From Rhabdornis inornatus (lineage: Eukaryota; Chordata; Aves; Passeriformes; Rhabdornithidae), in contig VWZS01003477.1 in the NCBI GenBank assembly GCA_013397075.1, positions 1,240,001 through 1,304,000 on the forward strand: a DNA stretch of 64,000 nucleotides. The letters run 5' to 3'. Below the pieces are notes generated by a model. It saw nothing but the letters and a program-made list of their open reading frames with translations. It searched no databases and was not told where the DNA came from. Below are positions 37,701-50,742 of the stretch, piece by piece. A program made the translations under genes and the position numbers. The first letter of the stretch is position 1; every line of letters starts with the position of its first letter.

Positions 37701-39160
37701 GATGATACCAGTAGGAATTACTTTTGTAACAATCTAATGTTGCCAGGGCCTAGGGAATACACAGGGAATCCTTATTTGTATTTTTCCTGGGAAATTCCTC
37801 CAATGTCCTTTCCCAAGTACTTTCCAAATCAATTCTCTCTGTTGGTCCTTGAAAACATCTTTTTTTTCTACTTGGATGTCTAGTTATGATGCTTCTATGC
37901 AGCTGAATCATGTCTAAAACAATTCCTCCCAGAATCATTATATTCTTCTTCCGTAAATTTACAGACTTTAATATTTTATCAACAACATCAGAGAGGAAAT
38001 TGGCTGAGCAGTAAATGGATGAACAGCATCTGCCTCATTCGTACCACTGCCCTCAAACTTTTCTAGCAAAGTATTAACACCCACCTGATATTTTGAAGTC
38101 ATATTTACTAACTCTTCATGAGTTATCTTAAAGTTAATCAATTAAATCATGGCTGTCAGTTGCACTGTGTGATTAGTAACTTGAGCATATAATTATTGCA
38201 TAACTTTAAAATCTTGAGAGAAAATTTCATTGTACATCTTGCTCTTTGAATTTCTTCAGCTGATTACTTCTCAGTTGCATGCCACACTAAGACTTCCACA
38301 AGAATGGTGAGATCCAATTGAAAGACTGATGACTTGACATCATCAGTTGTCAAAATAATTTTAATCATCTGTTCTTTTGATGAAATTGTTTTCAGCTTTG
38401 TGTCTTGCACTCAGGAATCCACACATAGTAGATTAATGCAACAGCTTTTGGCACATCATAAATATTGATTTATCGTCATGAATTCCATGTTTTAATCTTC
38501 CAGACCTATCCAGATGCACATCTAGGATCTTTTCGTCACTGGCTTGCTTATAACTTCAGAGATGCCAGCAATCTTTCTATGAGGTTGTTAATTTTTTATT
38601 ATCTTTGAATAAATATATTTCCTTATGGGATGGGGATTGCTTTTAGTATGCAACATTTTCTATTTCAGAATATTTAGACGTGAGGCCATCATTCTCACCA
38701 TCTCACCATCTACCACTGTATTTTGATTCTTTTCACATTTGATATTCACAGAGAAAAAATTCCACTAAAACAAACCTTTGATGGCCACTATCTTTCTAGT
38801 GATGATATTATGGATGACCATCATTGTGGATTTTGCATTGATATATTTGTATACAAGTGAGTTATGCTCATGCCTCCACACAGGAGGTTTTTTGTCCTTA
38901 CTTGACATACTGCCTCATATGCTACTGGTCCCTCATCCCACGACATCTTCCCTGACTTCCCAGAAACCTCTTCTTTATCAGTTCTACTGCCTTGCTCTTT
39001 GGATAACATTTTTGTCATGCACAAACTGCAGTGCTTCTGATGATAGTGTCTCAGCCTGTGTCCTTTTACTCTTGCTTGAGTTTTCCATAATCTCCAAAAG
39101 TAGAATCTAATTGTGGATTCTGGCAGTTCTCCATATGATGCTCTCTCAGTTTATGGCCTG
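34791..39160. other. Intergenic DNA, no gene recognised
   Basis: About 4.4 kb. Only short ORFs and T-rich runs are visible. The 37.5-39.7 kb part has a pyrimidine-rich character that could be old transposon sequence, but I cannot assign a family. Confidence 0.5.
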
Positions 39161-39555
39161 CCTTTCAGGAAAAGGAATGAAATCTTGTGATTTCAATGAG
39201 GATTAATGGGGCAAGCTTTGGTCCATTTCTCCGCACTTCTTGTCATCCCAGTCACTTCTAGTGTTTTCACTTGGTTTTGGAATTTTTCCTTTTTTTTTTA
39301 CATTTAATTTCTTTAGTTTCTTCTCTTTCTTCATTTACCATTCTTCCCTGATTTCAGGAACTGAATTGGAGTAATCTTGGCAAGCATTGGTCCTTTTCAC
39401 TGCCCCTCATTTCATCTCAGTCCATTTGGTCGTAATCACTCAATTTCCAAATTTTCTGGGTTTTTTAATTGCATTTTATTTGATCATATCTCCCTTCCAG
39501 AGCATTTGTTAGATTTTGTTCTCTGATTTCAAGATTTCATTCCCTTTCCTGAAAG
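39161..39555. repeat. Inverted-repeat unit with ~33-35 bp arms
   Basis: The left arm, 39161-39195, begins CCTTTCAGGAAAAGGAATGA. The right arm, 39524-39555, is the reverse complement with three small differences, ending CCCTTTCCTGAAAGG. The arms enclose about 330 bp that contains a diverged direct duplication. It looks like a non-autonomous DNA transposon or a rearranged older repeat; there is no coding capacity. Confidence 0.75.
39187..39480. repeat. Diverged direct duplication (period about 165 bp)
   Basis: Around 39210, GGCAAGCTTTGGTCCATTTC and downstream text align with GGCAAGCATTGGTCCTTTTC around 39379 over roughly 110 bases, including a T-rich run at the end of each copy. It lies within the inverted-repeat unit. 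Confidence 0.6.
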
Positions 39556-39797
39556 GAAGAAATATTGAAAATTCCTGAAAGGAGATATATGTGCTGTGGG
39601 TTTTAAAAAGATGTCTTCTCTCTTTTCACACATTTGTGTTCTTCTGACACAAATCTACTGAAACCTGTCTACTTTTTAAACTTCAGATAAAATTATGAGT
39701 ATCATATAAATAGCAATACTAGCAGTGGGTTTATGAACAAAACTGGAATCTTGGCTTTAGAGACCTTCTCAGCCATACAAATAAAACCTTTTAAAAT

Positions 39798-39855
39798 GAT
39801 GCAACAAGCTTGAAGTTTATTTACCAACTACAAGTGACAACATGTACTGTTTGCC
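39798..39855 (+). repeat. Dispersed direct repeat, copy A
   Basis: GATGCAACAAGCTTGAAGTT and the following about 35 bases recur, with roughly 85 percent identity by eye, at 41321-41375. No known family recognised. Confidence 0.65.
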
Positions 39856-41320
39856 ACCTCAGATGACACCAGCTGCCACATCAGCTCAATGACAAAAATC
39901 CTAAAGTACTTTCATAGAGCTGATGAAAACAAGGATGCTTCCCTCATTAGAAAAATCATAAATGATAGAGAGAAGTCACTTAAAAGTCAAGTCACAGTTA
40001 CATGACTTCTGCAGATGAGACTCTGCATTTGGCTGCCTCTCCATGAGGCAATTATAAAACTCCATGACATTTAAATCATCTTTAGCATCTTCCTTTGGCT
40101 ATAACTGCTTTATACAGACTCTTTTCTAAAATAAACATTCTTTCAAATTACAAAAAAAGTTAAAAATAGCTAAATGGCTTTGAAAGAAAAAGGAAGAAAT
40201 TAATCTCACAAAAACTGTGCAACAAAAGGAACGACCAAGCTCTTGTTTTAAGAGAGAGGACTCTCACCACAGAGAGCAATGAGAAAGGAGAACAAAGAAA
40301 TGTTACTTCCTGAAGTTCTTATCCATGGGGAAGTGATAAATGGAAGAAAATGTGGAACAGCTGGAAAGGATAAAAGTATCAGGAGATGCAACAAACCAAA
40401 ACATTCCCCCAGATGAATAGATTTCCCTTTGATCTAACAAAGATTTGAAATTTGTCAGTTTTAAACAGAACAGAAAATGAGGATATGCAATAGACATCTA
40501 TAATGGATAGGAGCAAGATGAAAGGTCTGAGATGAACCATGATTGGTATGAAGTGCTCCAGGTTGTGGGGTTTTTTTCTGATCTTGTACAACTCTCTCAT
40601 GACTAGGTAATTACTTCACTTCCTATCCCATTAAAACTGCATAATGAAAGCTGGGCTACTTTTGAAAAAATTAGCAGTTAGTAAAGAATGCTATTTTATT
40701 ATTGATAGTTATTTTGGTAGGAATGCCAATATAAAATGGAATATATCTCAGTCATTGCTGAGAGAACATCAACAGCAATAACCTGTCTTGGTGAAAAAGT
40801 TCATTATCTAGCCAGTAGTTATTAAATTGCATATACAAACTTAATTATATGTATAGTTGCTGTATTACCATCTTGTCTTTTAAAAGCCCTGGATTAAATA
40901 TTGTTCCCTCAGTGCCTGCACATCCTGACCTCTACAACAAGCAGCAGTAGGCATAAATCACCCTTGTGATCACTCAAATCATAAAAACAAGATTGTACTA
41001 TTATCAACAACAACCACAATTATATATAAATAAGTAAATGCTATTAGTCACTCTACAAGGCAAGAAAACAATCACAGGAACCTTCCTAGGATCTTTTCCT
41101 AAAGGTCTACATTTTTATTTGTTTGCTGCAGCCCCTGTACTGATAAATTTTGCATTTGCATCACCTGCTATTTCCAGGCAGGCATGTTTCAGTAGCTTTC
41201 TCCCCACAACAATGCACCTCCCCAGATCTGTTTGCTTCCTTTCATGGCTCCTCTCTCTCCAGAGCCAGTTACAGCTCCAATGTTCTTTCATTCACATTTC
41301 TGTTCCAACATGTGGAGAAG

Positions 41321-41375
41321 GTGATGCAACAAGCTTGATGTTTATTTGCAAACTGCAAGCGACCATATGTGCTAA
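41321..41375 (+). repeat. Dispersed direct repeat, copy B
   Basis: GATGCAACAAGCTTGATGTT and the following about 35 bases, the partner of the copy at 39798-39855. Flanks outside the match are dissimilar. Confidence 0.65.
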
Positions 41376-42429
41376 TTTAGCTGGTTGCACCCAGCAGAAA
41401 GGGGCATTCCAAAACCAACCTTCTGGAACAACAAACCAAACTGCACTTGCTCAGTTCCCCTGAGCAAAGCACATACAGATTGTTACCGTGACTGAATCAA
41501 TTACCAGTGCTGTAGCTGCCAGAACACCTCCAAATTAACACAAAAAGGACAGGGAAGCAGAAGATGACGATATTTTAAGTCAATATCCTTCACTAAGAAG
41601 GAAAAACCTGAAAACTTCTGGAACCTTGATCTAAAAGGAAACTGTGATAATCAACTCAGCTCACCTGGCCAGATACTAATTGAGGTAAACACTGATACTA
41701 TAGCCAAAGCAAAAAAGCAAAAGGCCAAAGCAGAGTGCCATGACCTGAAGCTATATTGCTGTTCCATTTCTCTGTCTACAAACTTAACAATCCATTTCAT
41801 AATTTCTGCATTTTAGTATAAATTCAATTTCATCTGAAAACTCACCAGATAACCGTGATACATCCCTTAGCTGAGCCAAGGGAGATTTAATGAACACTGG
41901 CAGAGCCCCAGCACTTCTTCCCCAAGCTAGAAGAGGACTTTGCACAGCTGCAGCGCAAAGCATTCAGGCATGAGGATGGGAGTCTTCCCTTTCTCCTCTT
42001 CCCAGGGCCTGACACTCCAGGTTTAGGCCGGGTTTAGAAAGGCTGATGTACAGTGACAATCATTCACAGTGAAATTCCAGCCCAGTGTTTTGTCTCCTAC
42101 AATTGCCCTTTGCAGACTCCTTGGGAAGAATGACAAGAGAGCAAATTCACACGCTATTTCCCCTAATACTCTCCCAGCATCTGACTATTTTCAGCTCATG
42201 GAACTTTCAGCTCCCAGGGTAGTTTGCTTTGTGTTCCAGTGGATCTCTCATTCATACACTTTCCCAGTGTTTCAATTCTTGTGAACTCCTTGTATCACAG
42301 TATCCTTTGGCAAAGTGGCTTTGGCTAGTCACCTCCTTGAAGAACCTCCTCCTTTTGTTTGATTTTCTGCCCCTCTCGTGTTTCACTTTATTTTCATTTT
42401 ATAGTTCCTAGTTTTTCTGCAGGAAGACA

Positions 42430-43140
42430 CAAGGTAATCTCTTCTATCCACCTTTCAACACAGTCTCTTCTGGTGACTCTCTAGCAATTCCTTTAAGCCG
42501 TTTCTTAGAGTGAAGAGTTCTAGACTTCACACTAATTCCTCATGTAGAGGTTGATCTGTGCCTTCTGCTGCACTTCTGTGAATCTTCTCTAGATATCTCC
42601 CTTTTCTGTGACAAGGGGACCAGCACTACACAGTACATAAGTGCAGTAAACTGCAATTTTATACAGCGATCCTGCATCTTTTGCTTTGCTGTTAGCTCTT
42701 TTCCCAATCATTCCAATATTTTAATTTTCTCTTTTGACTGCTGCTGAGCACCAGCCTGATGTTTTCATAGCACTATCTATAATTCTGTCAAAAGGTCTCC
42801 CCTGAGTACCAGAGATCACTATTGCAAATATGAAGTTAGGATTGGTTTTTTCCCCCATGTATCACTTCACGTTTACCTGTGTTGTGTTTTACCTGCCATT
42901 TCATTGTCAAGTTTCATGAAGACTTTCCGAGATTGACAATTTGCTGTAACTATTTTGAATAATTCACATAATCAATAAACTTTGTAGCTCAATGTTCAAA
43001 CTTCTTCTAGGCCACCCATGAATATGGTGTAGAGGTGAGGATCCAGCACAGACGCGTGCAAAACTCCAGTGGTAACCTGGGTCCATTATGATGATCCATG
43101 CCAGGATTTTCTCACTTGTGCCATAGCTGGGATGTTTATC
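42430..43140 (-). repeat. Ancient CR1-like LINE fragment
   Basis: The plus strand follows antisense CR1 order: CACTTCTGTGAATCTTCTCT, a segment on a mid-sequence cytosine tract, AATAAACTTTGTAGCTCAAT, then GGATCCAGCACAGACGCGTG and GCAAAACTCCAGTGGTAACC. Very diverged, with no open frame. Ends are approximate. Confidence 0.6.
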
Positions 43141-46100
43141 AGGCAAGGTAAGCTACTTTACCACCTTTTTTTTTGTTTTCTTTGTTCCCAAAATGCCTTT
43201 TTTTTTTTTTTTAAGAAACCAGAGAATATACACTAGCCATCATAGCACTTGTTAAAGATGACAGCACAGAGGAAACCCCTTGTGGTGACATTAAGGTTTT
43301 CAGTTTATCAATGACAAAATGAGAAGTACCACAAGCCCCAAAAGTAATTTCCTTAAAAAGGAAAGCAAGCAGGGTAGAAATATTACAAGAACCCACTGAT
43401 ATCCAGGCAGATAAGAACACTACCACCATAAAATCCTTGCCTTCCATCCTCCCACGTGAATGCCACAAGGTATGATGGGGCTGGTACATGCACCACATTC
43501 AGTGGAACTTGTGGGTACAGTTCCTGAAAAGAGAAAGCGTAATGCCATCTGGCTGGTTATTATTCAGGTTGTTCCAGCACAGATTTGTCATCTGCTTTTA
43601 AAGTATTTAAGGTGCTTGACAAGATGCAGAGTGCAACAGAAACAAATCAGCAACTTTCTAGTCTGCAAAATTTTATTAAGCAACAGCTGGACAACTCATA
43701 CAACTCCAAATCATCAAGGAAAAATAGGGCAATCAGTCCATCTCTCAATCATATAGACAGTAAAGAATCTGGACAAACCACACTTTTATAGGGAAACCAA
43801 CAATACTTTCTAGGCACCTCCTGCAAAATCTATTACACAAGATACATAAAAGGAGAGGCAGATCAGGGTAATTTTTAAGTACAATGGAAACCCAAGTATA
43901 CCATGGTATATTCAGGAGAAAAAAAAAAAGGGAGATTCAAAAAAAATATAATTAAAAAATAGTCTAGGTAAGTAAAGTTCACAAATGGTGTACCAAATTT
44001 TTAAAAGCCTTAAGAAAAACATGCTGGGCTTGCTCACTTAAGAATGCATGCACCGCATGGCTCTATGCTCATTAAATTTAAAATAAAAAAGAAAAAAAAA
44101 AAGGAAAAAAAAAAGAAAAAAATCGCAAATACCTTTCAAAGTTATAGTACCAAAATAATGCATTCATAAACAAATGCAACTCCCCTTCTTTTCCAGGAAA
44201 CACTACAGTGCCTTTTCAGTCAAATGCATCCCCATGCTATTCCACAACACCATATATTTTATCTACAATAAACAACAAGATCTTGAACAGACATACCCTT
44301 CCCCAAACACACAACACACAAACAGAAAAAGAAGCAGTGAATTCTGAAATAGTGAAACAGAAGTTAAAAGCAACCAAAGGCAAAACAAGTATCAAGCAAA
44401 GCAAAGAAACAAAGGTTAAGTTAGAAATCTGAACAAATAGCTTCAAACAATATAGGTATGAATTACTGGCCGAGCATTATTCCTGTGAAATACTTGAAAC
44501 TCAGGTGTCTACACACTGTTCCAAAATGTTTCTTTTTTATTATTACTTTAATCTTTATCTGTATCTTAAGCCACATACTTGGCCAGTCAGATAAAATTCC
44601 AAAAATAGACAACCTTTGTCAGGATGTAGAATTGCTGAATCAGTCCATATTTTAAAATTGTAAACTAGAGGATTAAGAACAGACTGGCAGGCTTTGACAT
44701 CACACCATCTAATTTTTTCATTGAACACTCTGGATAGGTAAGTATTTGGTGTTTTCATTTATTTAATTTTGTCTCACAAAATCATCTTTTCTTGATCCTG
44801 CAGTCAGCTCTGTGTTAGCAAACCAGTACACTTGCATAGTGCTCCCAAACAATCAATTTACCTTGAAACACAAATTTCTCCTTACTGATTCATTTGCAAA
44901 ATCGAAAGTTAAAGGGTGAAGCTTTTAGTTTTCTTAGCAAGAATTGCTTCACTGAATCTTATTTCATTCTTTTGTTTCATTAACTGCTTTTGCCTTAAAG
45001 ATTTTCTAGATTTTAGCAGCGACAATCAAACTGCCCAAAGAAACTCCGGATACATCTTCAGTGATTTCAGGCAACAGGGAAAGCAGTATTTTAATCTTAA
45101 AACATCTCAGTGGGACTTTTAAAGAAAAAAATTAAATAAATACAAAGACAAAATAATTCACATAGACCATCGTTCACAAGTAGTAATTAATTTTATTCCT
45201 TTGAGAACGGCACATGAAAAATTCCAATCCTGTAAACAGGACCTGTGGTGCCTCCCTGCAGACTACTCCTGAGGGCAGCAAGACTCTAAATTGGTATTTA
45301 CTAATGAAGGTTTGTGCCTTGAAGGGGAAGAGACATGAACACAAAAAACATTTGTCTACTAGGATTTTCCCATTTTTGTAAGCAGTATACCTGACTTGCT
45401 CTCTTACACTAGGAAAACTGTTACGCCAATCTCTAAATAACAAACAGCTTTCCCTCCTGTCCTGTGATGGACTCCTAGAAATGGGAATAAAAGTAAAAAA
45501 TCTGAATGACTACTCCATGGCCAGGATTTTACTTCTAGCATTCTCCAAGGGGGGTTATACTGAGCTGCCAACATGGCTGCTGGCTAATGCTCTATAATTT
45601 CCTTGAATGGATGTATGGGTCATACAAGTCATCTTTACCTTATAATCACACAGTAATGGGGAAGTACATTTTGGGTTGGATTCTGGTGTCTTATGTATCT
45701 TGGTGTAACCATGTGAAGGCTGGAAGTTGTGCCTCTGTCAGCATGCCACACAAGGGTCTCATCTCTTACCAATCTCTAAGTCTGATTTACTGGTCTGGAG
45801 TAACTTGGGCCCTGCAGACATGCAATTTCTAAATTGTTGCTCTGGGAAACACATTCTTAAAAGTTAATGAAAATTTACTGTGTCTTCTCTCCCCTTTCAT
45901 TTCACCAAATCAGTTGTTGCACTTGCTGCTCTTTTTATATGAATGTAAAATGTTTCTGAGAGGTAAGAGGGCACCAAGGTAACATAGGATCACACACATC
46001 AGGCTGCAAAAAGCAAACACACAGAAATTGTCTGAGGCAACAATCAGGCAAGCTCCAAAATCTGTAATTTCTGAGAGGATACTAAAAAGACACATTAAGG

Positions 46101-49100
46101 AAAGCCTGGATCTATGGAAAGTTTAGGCTGAAGGCTTCAGCAAAGTTAGATACCCTTGTCTGACACCTGTAGACCTTCATGCATCTTCATAAAAACAGTT
46201 TTACTTGTGGCTGCATCACAGGAAACTTTTATAACTGAGATGAACCTGTGTGCAGATTTACTGATATTCAGGCAGCCCATGGCACATGTTACTCATTCTC
46301 TGGAACTGAATGCAAAATTGCTAATGTGGTAATTCCTTTTTTTTTTTCCTCTGTCACCCCCCACCTTCTCATAGCTTCTTAGGATGTTGCAGAAACATGG
46401 ATTCTTACTGTTCAAAGCTAAAAATTGTCACTCCATTTATGCCAAACTTTAAATATAAATTTTTAGATTCTGTTCAAGATCTATTTTGAGGCTATCACCA
46501 TTATTTTTTCAAAATTATCAGGTTTTTGGTTTCATCTCTTTTCAACTCCAGCAGAGCAGATTCTGACTTCAGATGGACACCGTGGCTGCTGGCTGGCATC
46601 AGGGCTCTCTCTGCCCAAAGCTGCTGCAGCCAAACTCCATGGCAGCTTCATGCTGCTCTTGGAGCAGACCTAGAAGGATGAGTGGAGGAACACCTGCTCC
46701 AACAGGTCTCCTATGGAGCATCTTGAAGAGGCAAAGCTGCTGCAGGCACCATCAGGGCACAGCTCCATGACTCCATGCAGCACCTGCCAGAAGCACTGTG
46801 GCAGTGCTGGAACCAGCTGAGCTCAGCTGAAGAAGGAGCATTGTTAGGCTGAGCAGAGGAAAACGCTTCAGAGGAAAATGCTTCTACTGCTACACAATTC
46901 CTTGTGCCTCAGCTTATTTGAGCTAGTTTGCCTGTACCTCTACGTGGCAGTGAACCACGCCATCGCCAAACCCTACTGAACTACAGCAACCTCCTTACAA
47001 ACAGCCTGTGTTGTTATACCCTCTCTTACCACGAAACCCACCTTATCTTGTACCTCAACAAAAAGCAAACCATGCTGCCTATTTTTCAAGCCACTCCCAA
47101 CCAAAATATAGCTACAAATAAAGAAGGAAAACAGATTTCTGCAGGTCCCAAGGAACTCACCTAGACTCTTCGTAGTCTGCACAGTTTTCCATAGCAAACT
47201 CATTGTGTTTAGCTGCCAAAAAAAATTTTTGCCTGCATTATGAAGTTTTTGCATATTATCCAGCAGAACCAGGTCTTCCTATAAGCATTTTTAATTTCTT
47301 GCAGCAAAATTTACCTGCTAGCAAACAACTGCTTACAAAGATGCTCTTTAAATACAAATAAGTCTGTATAACTCACTGATACATAGCAATAAAATAATCC
47401 CTAAATCACTCATTATGTTATGCAAGAAAAATAATTCATTTTTTGGACATTAACAGGAAATCTGCATTAAATTATCTTTAAAAAAACACTCAAAACTCCC
47501 TAAAGAAAAATCAAACCCAAACTGAAACAAAACAAAAAACCAACCCAACAGAAACAAAACAAACTCCCTAGACTGTTAAAATTATTGCACAACTGAAAAA
47601 AATAAGCTTTGGAAAAAACATCCTTTACTAGTGAAAATTACTGCATGTATAAAAGAACTAGATATTTCTGAACACTTTGCTACATTCTTCCTAGAAGAAC
47701 TTAAATTACCTACAGAAAACTGGGTTTTACTAACAAAATAGAAAATGTAACATCTATCTTTTGGCTGAATGCAATAGCAGTCTTCATGACTTAAGTGATT
47801 AATCAGCGACATTCTTAAATTTGTTTCCTATATTGCATCTCCATTTAAAATAAAATTATTTTCACTTGTTCTTTGTATAATTTAGGATCCAGTTGTACAG
47901 TCAGATTTCTATGTATTTACCATTCCTTTAATTAAAATTCTATATATTTGAGAGTATTTTCTCTCTCAAATATTGGGGATTCTTTACATATTAAAATCCT
48001 TAATTGAAGAGACTTGGCTAAATTATTTTCAAAAAGATAAACTATCATATCTTATAGAATTTTTGGACAAGTAAATGGAAAGGATGTTGAAAATAGTATT
48101 TATTTTCCCTATTTTTTGGTAATTATTCCTTGTTCTTTGCTTGGGCAGAAACCAGAGCTTTTTCTATGCCAAGGCTCTTTGTGAGTGCCATCAAGAGGAT
48201 GCAATCATGACCTGGACCAATGAAACCAAAATAAGAACTCTGTTACTTGTTTTATCAGTTTCAATTCTTGATTCTCCATTAGAATAAAACTACTGATAAC
48301 TGGAAACATTTGGCAATGAACAAAGTGAAGAGGATACTGTTCTCTGGAAGGCTAATGAAACTGCAAGCAGAAGTCCTTATTTAGATTAGATTTTCATCAG
48401 GAAAAAACATTCTCATTGTTTCCACATCCTAATAATTTCAGCTGGTGGTGTTCTTCCAGCTGAGTATTTCTGACACATGACTAAGTGGTCCTTGCCTCAG
48501 CAAGCAAACAAGCCAGCCCTGGTATGTTTCTTGTCTTACAGCGTTCACTGTGTGCCTGTCAAACACTAATTAGGATGCAGCTGGTTAGCACAGACCTTAG
48601 GGCAGGTGAGGCCTCTCATCAGCAAACTTCCCTCCTTGTGTACTAGAATCAGTGGACTAAGAATTCAACCTACTGTTTTTACAGTATGTAACTCAATATA
48701 GACAAAGGGCTTAATACTGTTTCCTCAATAAAAAAAACAAGTGAAACATTTCCATTGATTTTCAAGGGACCAGAACCAAATCTATTTCCACACATACCAT
48801 TATACATACAGGCACACAAACTGCTGAATAAATCAAACATGTGAAAAAGAACACAAATGGGCCCATACAATTAATGGAAACAAAACTAATTAAAGAAAAC
48901 AACAATCTGATAGATGTCAAGGATAATGTTGAGCCTGACCACTCCTACGCACAAGCAGAAGCTGCTAAGCTTTGGTATAAGACAGGCATGGTACCATCTA
49001 CTGGCCTGCTCTTTCTTTCCTACTTCTCCTTCCTCTTTCCAATGACACCATCTCAAAGGTGGTTTTTCCTGGACCTATCCTGTGGGGCATCATCCAATCT

Positions 49101-50308
49101 AACTCATCACCTCCCTTGGCAACTCTCTGAAACTCCTCTATTGGCATTGCTCCTCTGTGCTGTACAGCTCTGGAAGCCTCAGCAGAGCACAAGTTACAAG
49201 ATCACTGCATATTGATAATTTCTACTACAGCAGGGTCTTATGTCAAATGTTCCTCTAGAATAAATCAAATGCAACATGCATCTGCCCTACTACTAGGACT
49301 CAAGAAAAACAAAGAGAGAAAATCACACATATTCATCTTAAGTTATACTGAGTTTTTCAAGTAAAGAAGCTGTGGATGAAAGACAAAGCAGCTGTTGACA
49401 TCTCAACCAGCAAATATTTCCCAGTGGGCCTTTAACTTCAAAAGATCAATTTTTGATAAAAATCTGCTGTGATGTTTTGTAATCTAATGTCCAAATAATT
49501 ATATGAATAGTTGGGGGGTTTGTGTATTACTGATCAAACTACTTCCATATCAAAACATATTCTGTAGCAAAATGCTGACAAGGAGGAAAGAGAAAAAGCA
49601 AATAAACATGTGCACAACACATGGACAACAAAGAAACTCTTCTGTGCAAGCAACCTTCTGAAATGCTCAACAGGTCTGTCTGCAGGTGCACCAGAGAGAA
49701 CTGCACAGTCATACTACTGATATTAAGCTTTCCTCTATCACACTCTGTGTAGACACTGGCTTCCTGCTCTTAGCTGGAGCAAGTAGCAAGGTGGGTGACA
49801 AACGACATGATTCTGTCGTTTTTCCTTTCTCTTTCAACTCATTTGTTCTCCAGCCAGCCATGATGTTGTTTCCTTTAATGAATTTGCTTCTGATGAAATT
49901 TCTTCTTGCAATGACTTGGTACACTTCTGTCTCCTTCCTAATTTTCAAGCACTGTTGTAGAACTTGATTGATACTGATTGCTAAGAGGACCGAATACACT
50001 GGGTCTTCTCATTTGCTGGAAAAGCTTTGTTTACGTGGTGTAAACACACTGAAATGAGGAGCAAGCACAGGCACAGTCTCAGAGGTACATCTGATCAGAC
50101 TGTACCTCTCCCAGCTACAGGCCAACTCACTTCCTCGTCAGTTTTCTGTCACCTACCCAAAGATGTTTATGCCACTAACAAAAGAAGCAATGCTTGTAAC
50201 TATTTGCTCCTCTGTCTTCTCTCACCTACTGAAAGATGTTTATCCCCCTTAACAGCATACGAAACAAGCAGATGCCAACTTCTTTGATACAGTGGGTTAT
50301 TAAACCCT
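43141..50308. other. AT-rich DNA downstream of TULP4, possible distal 3' UTR
   Basis: No protein-coding exon was recognised. On the minus strand there are AATAAA signals, for example at 48099-48104 and near 44.76 kb and 43.67 kb, so part could be a long TULP4 3' UTR; mammalian TULP4 has one, as I recall. A GC-richer patch at about 46570-46900 resembles repeat-derived DNA but I cannot name it. Confidence 0.4.
44080..44130 (+). repeat. A-rich simple repeat
   Basis: About 50 bases of A runs broken by single G or GG. It could be the poly(A) tail of an old insert or, read on the minus strand, a T-rich stretch in a long TULP4 3' UTR. Confidence 0.85.
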
Positions 50309-50742
50309 GGTTCCAGCCATGACAGAGTTAATTTTTGCAGTAGCCAGGAGAGGGCATGGCTAGAATCTAGAGGTTATTCTATACCACTCCCCATCATTTT
50401 CTGGGGCCGTGGGAAGGGGTTCCATGTGGGTCACACAGTGTGGCAGCACGGTCAGGTATTGGCAGAGGCTCACCATGGTGAGGCACACGGGTGCGAATCT
50501 TTCGCCTCTCCTGCACTCTGTTATTAACATTGATGCTGTTACTGTTTGTTTTCTCATTTCACTGCTGTTTGCAGTAAGTTGTTCTCTCTACCTGTGATCT
50601 TTACCTTTTGTGCCTCCAATTCTCCTCTCCATCCCACTGCAGGGAAGGGAAAAGGGGAGGGGGCAGTGAGCAAGTGGTGCATGGTTTGGAGTGCTTTGGT
50701 GGGAACACTTTAATTGCAGAAAACCATTCCTAAACCACGACA
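50309..50742 (-). mobile_element. Solo LTR, avian ERVL-type, in the same sense as TULP4
   Basis: On the minus strand it begins TGTCGTGGTTTA and ends AAATTAACTCTGTCATGGC plus TGGAACCA, the start and end of an abundant avian LTR family as I recall it, with a shortened or different middle. No internal region is present. It lies 0.67-1.1 kb downstream of the TULP4 stop codon. Confidence 0.7.

Noticed and set aside
48841..49215. 124-codon plus-strand ORF downstream of TULP4
   Set aside because: No recognisable domain and no supporting signals.
50360..50597. ORFs over the LTR near TULP4
   Set aside because: Chance frames within a solo LTR; there is no internal retroviral region anywhere in the window.
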